From positions 1-64,000 of the forward strand of contig JBCBQC010000013.1 in assembly GCA_039820405.1 (NCBI GenBank): a stretch of 64,000 nt of DNA, in the 5' to 3' direction. Under the pieces are notes generated by a model. It was not told the origin of the DNA. It did no database searches and worked only from the letters and a program-made list of their open reading frames with translations. The position numbers and the translations under genes were made by a program. This DNA is from CALLVY01 sp937899855. Its GTDB lineage: Bacteria > Bacteroidota > Bacteroidia > Chitinophagales > Saprospiraceae. Below, piece after piece: positions 34,072-41,508 of the stretch; within the stretch, counting starts at the first letter, position 1, and each line of letters begins with the position of its first letter.

Positions 34072-34794
34072 TCAGAGCAGCATCCAGGCCGCCATCAGCA
34101 CCATCGTTACGTCTTCCACGATCGTGACCGTCGACATGGGCAGATTAAACACGTCCCCCAGACAAGCACAGCGGATTTGGCGCTTCTCCAGGTTGCTTTT
34201 GATGACGCCCAAACTGCTAAAACCCAGTACCAGTACCGTGGTCCAGTTGGTGAAGGCGGGGGCCAGATTGGTCAGGTAGAGGATGCCCAAGCCAAGCTCG
34301 ACAAAGGGATAAACGTAGCCCCAGCCCCGCCAGCGGGCGGCGAGCAGGTCGTATTGACGGTAAGCCTCGGCAAAGCCATCAAGGTTGAGCAACTTAAAAA
34401 AGGAAAAGACGATAAAGAAACCGGCCATAAAGTGTCGCATCCATTTGGTTACGGAGAAATCACTAAAGGGATACTGAGCCAGGAGGGTGGTGCCGATGAT
34501 AAAACTTACCAGTAGGAGTAGCGGACGGTAGGTTTGCAGCGAGGGGGTAGGTAGGGAAACGGTGGTCGCCGGAGCGGCCGGAGCCGTTTCAGGCCATTCT
34601 TGAATGGTATAGCGGCTACCCAGGGCAGCTTGCATGGCCGCGAGGGAGGGCTCAGTCGGCGTCGCGATCTTTACCTGTGGGCCCTCCAGCTGGACCACCA
34701 GGGCAGCTCCGCCCACCACTTTCGACAAGCGATCGTTGACGCTGTTTACACAACCACCACAAGTCATGCCCGCTACTCGATATTGTTTGGTCAT
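34072..34794 (-). CDS. Heavy-metal-associated domain fused to MauE/DoxX-like membrane protein
   Basis: 240 residues from the ATG at 34794. The N-terminal HMA domain (about 1-65) has the metal-binding AGMTCGGCVNSV. After a proline-rich linker come four to five membrane segments (about 90-240) of MauE type, with a cysteine pair RCACLGD near residue 215. Such fusions are predicted in metal or thiol handling at the membrane. Probably controlled by the AraC-type regulator just upstream, which has its own HMA-like domain. Confidence 0.8.
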   Translation of the reverse strand: MTKQYRVAGMTCGGCVNSVNDRLSKVVGGAALVVQLEGPQVKIATPTEPSLAAMQAALGSRYTIQEWPETAPAAPATTVSLPTPSLQTYRPLLLLVSFIIGTTLLAQYPFSDFSVTKWMRHFMAGFFIVFSFFKLLNLDGFAEAYRQYDLLAARWRGWGYVYPFVELGLGILYLTNLAPAFTNWTTVLVLGFSSLGVIKSNLEKRQIRCACLGDVFNLPMSTVTIVEDVTMVLMAAWMLL

Positions 34795-34866
34795 TTTTTG
34801 CTGTAAAGATAAGCACAATGCGATGAGGGAACTTACATCCTGTTGGAAATTCCTTGTATCCTTTGG

Positions 34867-35442
34867 TTAGGCATCCGGCCTGACCTGGTCAATATTGCGG
34901 CGGGGAAAAGCGTGTAATTGTCGAAATGCCGAAGGCGCCATTCCGGTTATTTTTTTAAACTGACGCGAAAGGTGGGCCCCGCTGCTGTACTCCAGTTCGT
35001 CGGCAATGGCGGCGATACTCAGCTCGTCGTAGCTCAGGAGTTCTTTTACTTTTTCGACTTTTTGGAGCTGGGTGAACTTATCAATCGTGATTCCCTCCAC
35101 GCGACTAAACGTCTTACTGATGCTAGAATACTCTTTCTGTACGTGTTGGGCAAGCAGGACCGAGAGCTTTTGTGGCGCGCGGTGCCGTCCGTAATGAACG
35201 CGTTCGATAATAAAGGTCTTGATGGCATTGACCAGCCGCGAATCGCGGTCGTCCAGTAGGGCAAAACCCCTTTTTTCCAAACCTTTCGCCAGGGCACGCT
35301 CTTGGCTGGCGCTGGCGGAGAGCGGGAGTACCACCTCCCCCAACTGAATACGCGTATAGGGAATCGCCAATTCCACCAAGAGCTGTCGAACGCTTTCGAC
35401 ACAGCGGGGACAAACCATATTTTTGATAAACAGCTTTGCCAT
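34867..35442 (-). CDS. AraC-type regulator with N-terminal HMA-like domain
   Basis: 191 residues from the ATG at 35442. Residues about 1-65 form a ferredoxin-like HMA domain with the CxxC motif IKNMVCPRCVESV; the C-terminal about 100 residues hold an AraC helix-turn-helix pair (ELSIAAIADELEYSSGAHLSRQFKKITGMAPSAFR, quoted in part: IAAIADELEYSSGAHLSRQF). The plan suggests a regulator that senses a soft metal by its own CxxC. It lies 72 bases before the HMA-MauE gene and 56 bases after the DUF4465 gene. Confidence 0.85.
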   Translation of the reverse strand: MAKLFIKNMVCPRCVESVRQLLVELAIPYTRIQLGEVVLPLSASASQERALAKGLEKRGFALLDDRDSRLVNAIKTFIIERVHYGRHRAPQKLSVLLAQHVQKEYSSISKTFSRVEGITIDKFTQLQKVEKVKELLSYDELSIAAIADELEYSSGAHLSRQFKKITGMAPSAFRQLHAFPRRNIDQVRPDA

Positions 35443-35498
35443 TTTTAATTGTTGCCCCCGACCGCTCGGCTCGGACGATCCTGCTTGCCGTAAGGAGC

Positions 35499-36470
35499 TT
35501 ACTGTTTTACCAGCCACCGCGCCGAGCGCTGCGCTTCCGTCTCCACCTCAATCAGGTAGTGGCCGGACTGAAAATGTTGTACCTCGATGGCCGTATTATC
35601 GTCCCACAACTGCCGACGCAGCAGCAGCTGCCCCTGGGCGTTGTAGATGTTGCACCAGCCGCTTTGACCGGCTTCCAACTGCACATTGACCCAATCGGTG
35701 GTCGGGTTCGGCTGGACGGAAAAAGTCGGTGCGGGCACCGCAGTGGTCGAGGCAATGACTCCATCCGAGGTCGTGAAATTATCAACGCAAAAATAGGCGG
35801 GCGTGTTCATGCCGTAGTTGCCATTGTCGCTGGAAGTGAGGCTAAAGAGTAGGCTATCGACGGGACCCAGGCTGCTGAGGTCAACAAAGGTCCACTCGTC
35901 GATGATGTAGTCCTCGCTGCTGTCGGAAGAGCGGTAATCAGCCAGGTAAAACTCCACTTTTTCGGTCGACAGGCTGCCCTGGAAAAATTTTTGGATCGTG
36001 AGTAGGAAAAAATCCGGGTCCGTTCCCGATGCGCCCCCCATCTTTTTGGCGATGGAATTTCCTTCCCGCAAGATGATGTGTCCGACGGTGGAATTGGTAA
36101 CGTAAAAACCATTGACGGCCTCGCCGACCGCTTCGTTCTCCAAGTAAACTACCTGGGGATCAAAGGCAAAGGCAACCGCGTAGGTGCTCGATCCGTCAAA
36201 ACCTTCGCCGGTGATGGCGCTGTACTGGTTGTCGAAGCTGGGATCCGTCACGTCGGTCGTATTGGAAATGGCAAAGCCGGTCCAGCTGTTGAACTCAGGG
36301 TTATAATTATTGGGTAAAAAAACATTCCCCGCGCTAAAGCCCCCATTGCCATCGCTGCCGTTGAGGAAGGTTTCTGGGTCGAGGGTAAAATTTTCGAAGT
36401 CGGCCGTGGTCTGTGCGCCCAGGGCACCGGCGAGGAGGAAGGAAAATAAACAGGTAAAAATTCGAGTCAT
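35499..36470 (-). CDS. DUF4465 protein with T9SS sorting domain, B12-riboswitch controlled
   Basis: 323 residues. Signal peptide at 1-19. The DUF4465 core (about 22-240) shows DFENFTLDPETFLNGSDGNG, FNSWTGFAISNTTD and QYSAITGEGFDG. The last about 75 residues form a T9SS sorting domain (VQPNPTTDWVNV, NAQGQLLLRR, WLVKQ). I recall DUF4465 members in Bacteroides (BtuH) as B12-binding surface lipoproteins; here surface delivery would be by T9SS instead. The cobalamin riboswitch upstream strongly supports a corrinoid-binding role. Confidence 0.87.
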   Translation of the reverse strand: MTRIFTCLFSFLLAGALGAQTTADFENFTLDPETFLNGSDGNGGFSAGNVFLPNNYNPEFNSWTGFAISNTTDVTDPSFDNQYSAITGEGFDGSSTYAVAFAFDPQVVYLENEAVGEAVNGFYVTNSTVGHIILREGNSIAKKMGGASGTDPDFFLLTIQKFFQGSLSTEKVEFYLADYRSSDSSEDYIIDEWTFVDLSSLGPVDSLLFSLTSSDNGNYGMNTPAYFCVDNFTTSDGVIASTTAVPAPTFSVQPNPTTDWVNVQLEAGQSGWCNIYNAQGQLLLRRQLWDDNTAIEVQHFQSGHYLIEVETEAQRSARWLVKQ

Positions 36471-36644
36471 CGTAATGGTTATTTAAAAGGTGGATGGAGA
36501 GAATCGTCTGACGACGGATACCAGCAAGTGACACCTCGGCTTTTCCTTGAGAAAACGCGGTGCAATAGCGGGTCGGAACCAAATCCAACTCGAAACAACC
36601 TTGTCGATCCATCGCTCCACTTTTCCTCCGAAAGTTATTTTAGC

Positions 36645-36832
36645 GAATCGACTCGGGCAGGTCTTCTGGCTCGTTCAACTCCTGGCGCCTTCCCATTCCG
36701 ACCGCTTTTGGTCGAAAACAGTGGCGGTTGCCAAGAGCTTTGGACTGAACTTACAGCAGCGGGGACTGCTCCGGATTTGCACCGGATTCCCTTTTAAACC
36801 CCGCAACCAACGGCTCGGGGTACCAAAGTCAC
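36645..36832 (-). promoter_or_regulatory. Cobalamin (B12) riboswitch
   Basis: On the minus strand the core motifs are in order: GGGAATCCGGTGCAAATCCG (36791 down), then GAGCAGTCCCCGCTGCTGTAA (quoted in part: GCAGTCCCCGCTGCTGTAA), the B12-box region AGCCAGAAGACCTGCC (36672-36657). These are the classic cobalamin aptamer sequences. Downstream, TCGATTCGCT (36651-36642) can pair with AGCGATGGATCGA (36615-36603) with a 3-base bulge, a possible expression platform. The regulated gene is DUF4465, 175 bases downstream; high B12 should shut it off. Confidence 0.93.
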
Positions 36833-36938
36833 TGCAAAAGTAATGCTTTCTGGACAATTATCAGGACGATTCGCCCAGATTGTGCCCCGACCCACCGTCG
36901 GCCAGCCGACCAGCTACCAACGGTGAGCCCGATCTGGC

Positions 36939-37625
36939 CTACTGCTCCAGTACCTCGTCCACCAATCCGTAGGCCTGGGCCTCCGCAGCGGTCATCCAGT
37001 GGTCCCGGTCACAATCCGCGGTGATCTTCTCAAAGGGCTGCTCCGTATGGCGGCTCAAGATTTCGTAGAGCTCTCGCTGCATGGCCTTAAACAGGTCGTA
37101 GGTAATTTCCATATCCGAAACCTGCCCCTGCATGCCACCCGCTGGCTGGTGAATCATGACCCGGCTGTGGGGCAGAGCCGTTCGCTTTCCCTTCGTCCCA
37201 GCCGAAAGCAAGACCGCCCCCATCGACGCGGCCATACTCGTACAAATCGTGTTGACATCGGGGCTGACCAACTGCATGGTGTCGTAGATGCCCAAACCCG
37301 CCGTGACCGATCCGCCGGGGCTGTTGATGTACATTTGGATGTCTTTTTGGGGATCGAGGGACTGGAGGAAGAGCAACTGGGCCTGGATCACATTGGCCAC
37401 GTAGTCGTCGACGCCTACGCCCAGGAAGATGATGCGGTCCATCATCAGGCGGGAAAATACGTCCATCTGGACGACGTTGAGTTGGCGCTCTTCCATTACG
37501 CTGGGGGTAAAGCCGCGCAGTCGGCGCAGGGCGCCGGCGCTGTGGTGGAGGTGGCGGTCGACTTGGGGGGCCGCCAAGCCGTGGTGTTGGGTGGCGTACT
37601 GCCGGAATTCTTTTCCGTAATTCAT
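36939..37625 (-). CDS. clpP: ATP-dependent Clp protease proteolytic subunit
   Basis: 228 residues from the ATG at 37625; the N-terminal about 35 residues (to FTPSVMEERQ) are longer than in E. coli mature ClpP and probably act as a propeptide or axial region. The catalytic triad is present: Ser in CTSMAASMGAVLL, His in PHSRVMIHQPAGG, Asp in TADCDRDHWM. No clpX is adjacent. It forms the proteolytic barrel for ClpX/ClpA-type unfoldases. Confidence 0.95.
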   Translation of the reverse strand: MNYGKEFRQYATQHHGLAAPQVDRHLHHSAGALRRLRGFTPSVMEERQLNVVQMDVFSRLMMDRIIFLGVGVDDYVANVIQAQLLFLQSLDPQKDIQMYINSPGGSVTAGLGIYDTMQLVSPDVNTICTSMAASMGAVLLSAGTKGKRTALPHSRVMIHQPAGGMQGQVSDMEITYDLFKAMQRELYEILSRHTEQPFEKITADCDRDHWMTAAEAQAYGLVDEVLEQ

Positions 37626-37733
37626 TGGGTCTGATTTTTTGATGTAAGACAATAAAGGTGGCTTCGCTCGCGACGACGCGCGAGACGCTAATGGCCAAAG
37701 CAATGCCAGCACTGCGGGAGAGGAAACGTGGGG

Positions 37734-37847
37734 CTAGGGTAGGGACTGGTGGGCGTTTACCCATTCCGCCACCCGTCCCAAGGGGATGTCGGGGGGCAAT
37801 TGGCGCAGTACTTTAAAAACTCGGTCAACTTCAATTTTCCGTTTCAT
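37734..37847 (-). CDS. Small ORF, 37 residues, unknown function
   Basis: Starts MKRKIEVDRVFKVLRQLPPD and ends SLP. Predicted largely helical and amphipathic (IPLGRVAEWVNAH). It lies between the terminator after the second IKGG peptide and clpP, 108 bases before the clpP start. No family recognised. It could be part of the sigma factor neighbourhood or a short upstream gene of clpP. Coding status uncertain. Confidence 0.4.
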   Translation of the reverse strand: MKRKIEVDRVFKVLRQLPPDIPLGRVAEWVNAHQSLP

Positions 37848-37902
37848 GGGTTCCACTGATTTGATCTACAACTGCTGAGAGGGGGAGCGGGGACACTCGA
37901 TT

Positions 37903-37950
37903 GTAAAAGGACCATTCAAGTTGATCAAGTTCCATCAACTTGAACGGTCC
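37903..37950 (-). terminator. Terminator after the small peptide genes
   Basis: 17-base arms (37909-37925 and 37934-37950) with a single mismatch and an 8-base loop; on the minus strand the hairpin is followed by TTTTAC. It lies 12 bases beyond the stop of the 54-residue peptide gene, so it closes the small-peptide unit. Confidence 0.75.
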
Positions 37951-37962
37951 CTAGCTAGGCAC

Positions 37963-38127
37963 TTAGAGTAGGTCCTCTTCCTTTAGGTCGATGAAGACAG
38001 GACGGGGGACGTGTTTGCCTACACCGGTCGCATCAGTACCGCCTTTAATTAGGGAGGAAGCGCTGGGGCTCAATGCTTGTATTTGCCCGGCACTCAAATC
38101 GACAATGGATGAAATCCGTTTTTTCAT
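37963..38127 (-). CDS. Small peptide with IKGG (double-glycine-like) motif, 54 residues
   Basis: Starts MKKRISSIVDLSAGQIQALS, reaches LIKGG at residues 26-30, then a 24-residue tail ending IDLKEEDLL. Basic N-terminus, hydrophobic spacing and a terminal IKGG are the layout of double-glycine leader peptides of Bacteroidota peptide precursors. The tail has no Cys. Neighbour of another IKGG ORF 80 bases upstream and followed by a terminator. No C39 peptidase/ABC exporter or modification enzyme is next to it. Too short for standard gene calls; coding status is likely but unproven. Confidence 0.55.
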   Translation of the reverse strand: MKKRISSIVDLSAGQIQALSPSASSLIKGGTDATGVGKHVPRPVFIDLKEEDLL

Positions 38128-38207
38128 GGTTTGAAAATTTGCAGGTTAAATAATTAATAAAGGATGATGCGATTAAATTTTTGGATGCGATGGAGAAAGG
38201 TCAGGCC

Positions 38208-38366
38208 TTAGATTTGCCAGGGCCACTGGTTGGGCGGTGGATCACCTTGGAGGCCACCTCCTCCTCCTTTGATCCGATGGGTTTCCCCTTCGTGGAGGAT
38301 TTGGCAGCAACGTTCGGCGGTCCGTAGCGGACCAAGGCGCTTGACCGATTGCGGTTTCTTTTTCAT
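38208..38366 (-). CDS. Small peptide with IKGG (double-glycine-like) motif, 52 residues
   Basis: Starts MKKKPQSVKRLGPLRTAERC, reaches RIKGG at residues 31-35, then a glycine run and a tail LQGDPPPNQWPWQI rich in Pro and Trp. Shares the MKK start and IKGG end of the leader with the next ORF although the rest differs, as in peptide precursor families. Lies 162 bases after the ECF sigma factor stop on the same strand. Function unknown; precursor of a secreted peptide is one idea. Confidence 0.55.
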   Translation of the reverse strand: MKKKPQSVKRLGPLRTAERCCQILHEGETHRIKGGGGGLQGDPPPNQWPWQI

Positions 38367-38528
38367 GGATAAAATGATTTTGAAAGGTTAAAAAATAAAA
38401 TGCTTAGAAATGGAAAGTCTCCAGGACTTACCCATAAGTACCTTTTTTAATATACGGGGATTTATCCACTCCTGCTGGCCTCCTCGTTTGAAAAGGGGGC
38501 GGTAAGCGCGGGTCTACTTTACCCGGTT

Positions 38529-39089
38529 TCAGAACAAGGCAGCGTAGATGGCCAGGCGCTTGCTCAGGGGCAGCGCTTTGGATTTTTCATCCCGCTCATC
38601 CAAGAGCCCCTGAAGGGCCTTACGCGCCCGACTCAGGCGGGTCTTCACGGCCGCTTCGCTCGACTCCTGAATTTGAGCCAACTCCCGGATGCTAAAGCCC
38701 GCAATTTCGAAAAGGAGTAGCGCCTCCTTCTGTCGCTCCGGCAATTGGTCGATGGCGCGGTGGAGGAAATGAATATCCAGGGCCAACTCCGGATCGCCAA
38801 TTTGGCTTTCCATCCGCTCCAGGACTTTGTCTTCCCAGGCCGCCCGAAACTGCTGACGGCGCCGCTGGTTGTTTAAAATATTATTCGCCACTCCGATCAT
38901 AAAACTCAGCAATTTTTCCTTCCGTTCGATTCGGTAAAAGGCCTCCAGAGTGGCCAAGACCGCCTCCTGTACCAAGTCCTCCGTTTCCATCCGACCGTAG
39001 GCCCGGCTGCGACAGTAGCGGACGAAGGCGGGGTGAATGGCTTCGTACCAATTCAAAAATTCGGCGTGGTTGGAAGATCGCGTATTCAT
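38529..39089 (-). CDS. RNA polymerase sigma factor, sigma-70/ECF family
   Basis: 186 residues. Sigma region 2 at about 12-80 (YGRMETEDLVQEAVLATLEAF, quoted in part: EDLVQEAVLATLEAF; FMIGVANNILNNQRRR) and region 4 at about 108-165 (IDQLPERQKEALLLFEIAGF, IRELAQIQESSEAAVKTRLS). No anti-sigma factor with a membrane segment follows; instead three very short ORFs lie downstream. Its target promoters are unknown. Confidence 0.9.
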   Translation of the reverse strand: MNTRSSNHAEFLNWYEAIHPAFVRYCRSRAYGRMETEDLVQEAVLATLEAFYRIERKEKLLSFMIGVANNILNNQRRRQQFRAAWEDKVLERMESQIGDPELALDIHFLHRAIDQLPERQKEALLLFEIAGFSIRELAQIQESSEAAVKTRLSRARKALQGLLDERDEKSKALPLSKRLAIYAALF

Positions 39090-39231
39090 CAGCTCGTTGG
39101 TTGGTGTACTGATATAGTAACACGAAAGGCAAAAAGGTTACAAGGGTGGATTAAATTTTAACATTTCGCGCTCCCCGATACGGTATGGAGACTTTGTTTT
39201 TTATCGTACATTCCCCACAAAATTTCACCCT

Positions 39232-40116
39232 TTGCAACAAGTCCACCCCATCGAGCTCGCCGACGGTAGCCACACTGCCATCACGATCTTCCGCGACGGA
39301 GCCAGTGCTAGCGCTCCCCTCCTCCTGCTCTTCCCCGCCATGGGCGTCGAGGCTTCCTATTACCAGCCCTTCGCCGAGCACCTGGCGCAGCGGGATTGGA
39401 TCGTCGTGACCGCCGACCTGCGCGGCCTTGGGCAGTCGAGCGTCCGCCCCCGTCGGGGCGTGGATTTTGGTTACGAAACCATGTTGGAACTGGATTATCG
39501 CGGCATCTTCGCCGCTATCGAGCGGCAGTTTTCCCAGCGGCCCCTCTACGTCATGGGCCACAGCCTGGGCGGACAGTTGGCCAGTTTGTATCTCAGTCGC
39601 CACCGGATGGCCGTGGCGGGCCTGATTCTCATCGCCTCCTGTTCGGTCCATTATTCGGGTTGGACGGGCTGGGAGCGCTGGCGTTTGCGCTTGGGGTTTT
39701 TGCTGTTTCCACTGCTGGCGGGGGCCTGGGGTTACTTTCCGGGCGACCTGGTGGGTTTTGGCGGACGGGCGGGTCGGCGGCAGATTTTGGATTGGTGCCA
39801 ACAGGGGCGAAGTGGTCAGTACCACTTGGCGGGCAGCACCTTCGACTACGAACGGGCGCTGGGTACCTTAATCCTTCCGGTACTGGCCATTGCCATCGAA
39901 GACGATCCCCTCGCACCCATCCCCGCCATCCAAAACCTCTACCGCAAACTGCATCCCGACGGTAGTGTCCAACAAAAGGTACTGACCCGGGCGCTCGCTC
40001 AGTCGCCCCGGCTCAACCACTTCAACTGGGCCCGCCGGGGAGCGGCCACGGCCCAGCTCATTCGGGAATGGCAAATGGGCCTTGCCCCCAATCCACCTGG
40101 GGAGCCCAGCGTCTAG
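39232..40116 (+). CDS. Alpha/beta hydrolase
   Basis: 294 residues using a TTG start at 39232; no in-frame ATG lies upstream of the first strand, and the second frame with ATG at 39185 is not coding. Hydrolase features: LFPAMGVEASYYQPFAEHL (oxyanion region), nucleophile elbow MGHSLGGQLA (Ser near residue 109), and the C-terminal histidine in LNHFNW. Some relatives are annotated as serine aminopeptidase S33 type. Substrate unknown. The stop overlaps the stop of the convergent cupin gene in a shared CTAG. Confidence 0.82.
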   Translation: MQQVHPIELADGSHTAITIFRDGASASAPLLLLFPAMGVEASYYQPFAEHLAQRDWIVVTADLRGLGQSSVRPRRGVDFGYETMLELDYRGIFAAIERQFSQRPLYVMGHSLGGQLASLYLSRHRMAVAGLILIASCSVHYSGWTGWERWRLRLGFLLFPLLAGAWGYFPGDLVGFGGRAGRRQILDWCQQGRSGQYHLAGSTFDYERALGTLILPVLAIAIEDDPLAPIPAIQNLYRKLHPDGSVQQKVLTRALAQSPRLNHFNWARRGAATAQLIREWQMGLAPNPPGEPSV

Positions 40117-40475
40117 ATCCATTCCTGATTCTGGACGGTCAGCTCGTGTTGGATTTCGCCGGTATGCTTGGTAGACTTGGGCTCGATGAGCATCAACCAG
40201 ACCTCCTCCCCATTGGTGCGGGGCCGGTGTTCGACCCCCTTGGGCACCACGAGTATTTCCCCCGGTCCAATGACGACGGTCCGATCGCGAAAATCCATAA
40301 AGAGCGTCCCTTGCTGCACCACAAAAAGCTCGTCCTCCTCCGCGTGGCTGTGCCAAATCATCTCCCCTTTTACTTTGGCGAGTTTGACGTACTGTCCGTT
40401 GAGCTCGGCAATGATTTTGGGCGTCCAATGCTCGTCAAATTGCTGGTATTTTTCTCTAAGGTTGATGCGGTCCAT
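40113..40475 (-). CDS. Cupin-domain protein
   Basis: 120 residues, a single cupin barrel. Metal ligands are visible in WHSHAEEDELFVVQQG (motif 1) and PKGVEHRP (motif 2). Small mannose-6-phosphate-isomerase-like cupins of this kind bind metal, but the substrate is not predictable. A TAACTTTG box lies at 40492-40499 on the minus strand. Confidence 0.87.
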   Translation of the reverse strand: MDRINLREKYQQFDEHWTPKIIAELNGQYVKLAKVKGEMIWHSHAEEDELFVVQQGTLFMDFRDRTVVIGPGEILVVPKGVEHRPRTNGEEVWLMLIEPKSTKHTGEIQHELTVQNQEWI

Positions 40476-40548
40476 GACGGTGATTTTTTGTCAAAGTTAG
40501 GAAATTCGCGCCAATGCCGCCGCCCCCGGTAGCGGGTGGCCGGAGCCC

Positions 40549-41394
40549 CTATTCCAGGGCATCGAGGGGAAGAAACTCATAGGTCAACTCCCGGTTTTCG
40601 TAACTGAACAAGAGGGCGGGATTGTCCGCCGCATCCAGGTCCATGCCCGAGCCCATCAGTCGAATGCCTTCGGGGCTGAGGTAATCGAAGGTCTTGGTGC
40701 GGAAGCCCAAATCACCGCCGATACAAAGCACCTCAACACCGCGCTGGCGAACCGCCACGAGTAAGGGGTAAACGGTTTCGTAAAAATTATTGGGATTGAT
40801 ACAGTGAAAACAATCCCCCAGTTGCCCATTGGCCGTCGCCACAATTTGTCCCTCCAAGTCTTCATTCCCGTACATCCAGACCAGCTTGTGGTGCAGCAGA
40901 ACGAAGTGGCTACTCTCCGTAATGGTGTCGGTCACCCTGCGAATCAACGCCAGTTGTTCGCCGACCATACTGCTCAGGCTATCCTGGGTGTCGAGTACCA
41001 AAAAGGTAATTCCCCCCTCGTGTTGGGTGTAAAAGGCCGGCCGGCCGGTATATTCCGTCACCAGATCGAGATCGTCATAGTCGTGGTTGCCCAGGGCCAG
41101 GAGCGTACGGGGGTTGGAAAGTTGGAAGAGGGCTTCCAGAGAATCCATCGTGGGGCGATCGATGGAGCTGTTGGGAGCCAGATCGCCACCGAGTAGGAGC
41201 AGGTCATAGGCATCGTAGTTGATGCGGGCCAGGGCGGGATTGAAGTCTGCGTTGCTGGTCATTCGGGTGTGCCCCAGGTGGAGGATGCGCTGGGTGGGAG
41301 TGGATGGGGGGAGGGGCTCCATGCCATCATCGTCACTGGCGCAAGCGAACAGCAGGAGCAGTAGCGTACCGTAGAAATAGTAGTATAAGTTCAT
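40549..41394 (-). CDS. Calcineurin-like phosphoesterase, lipoprotein, atypical first motif
   Basis: 281 residues. Lipobox LLLFAC at about residues 13-18 with following Asp-rich SDDDG. Phosphoesterase motifs GGDLAPN, LGNHDYDD and LLHHKL are present, but where DxH is expected after the first strand (ILHLGHTRMT) neither the Asp nor the usual His spacing is there, and the last motif reads GGDLGF. Metal binding at one site is thus doubtful. I believe related Bacteroidota proteins share the HTR variant, so it may be a conserved subfamily rather than a defect. Confidence 0.78.
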   Translation of the reverse strand: MNLYYYFYGTLLLLLFACASDDDGMEPLPPSTPTQRILHLGHTRMTSNADFNPALARINYDAYDLLLLGGDLAPNSSIDRPTMDSLEALFQLSNPRTLLALGNHDYDDLDLVTEYTGRPAFYTQHEGGITFLVLDTQDSLSSMVGEQLALIRRVTDTITESSHFVLLHHKLVWMYGNEDLEGQIVATANGQLGDCFHCINPNNFYETVYPLLVAVRQRGVEVLCIGGDLGFRTKTFDYLSPEGIRLMGSGMDLDAADNPALLFSYENRELTYEFLPLDALE

Positions 41395-41508
41395 GTTTTT
41401 TTATTGCGATTGATCACGGAGGACCAACCTCCATTCGAAGGGGGTACTCTCTAGTGATAGAAAACAAGGCAGATGGTCCGGGGTTTCGCGAGGAGCTCCG
41501 GTCTTTTT

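Noticed and set aside
36334..36612. 92-residue minus-strand ORF between riboswitch and DUF4465 gene
   Set aside because: Starts inside the putative expression platform and runs out of frame into DUF4465; sequence is not protein-like, although a GGAGG lies upstream.
36528..36843. Plus-strand ORFs over the riboswitch
   Set aside because: They are the complement of the conserved cobalamin aptamer.
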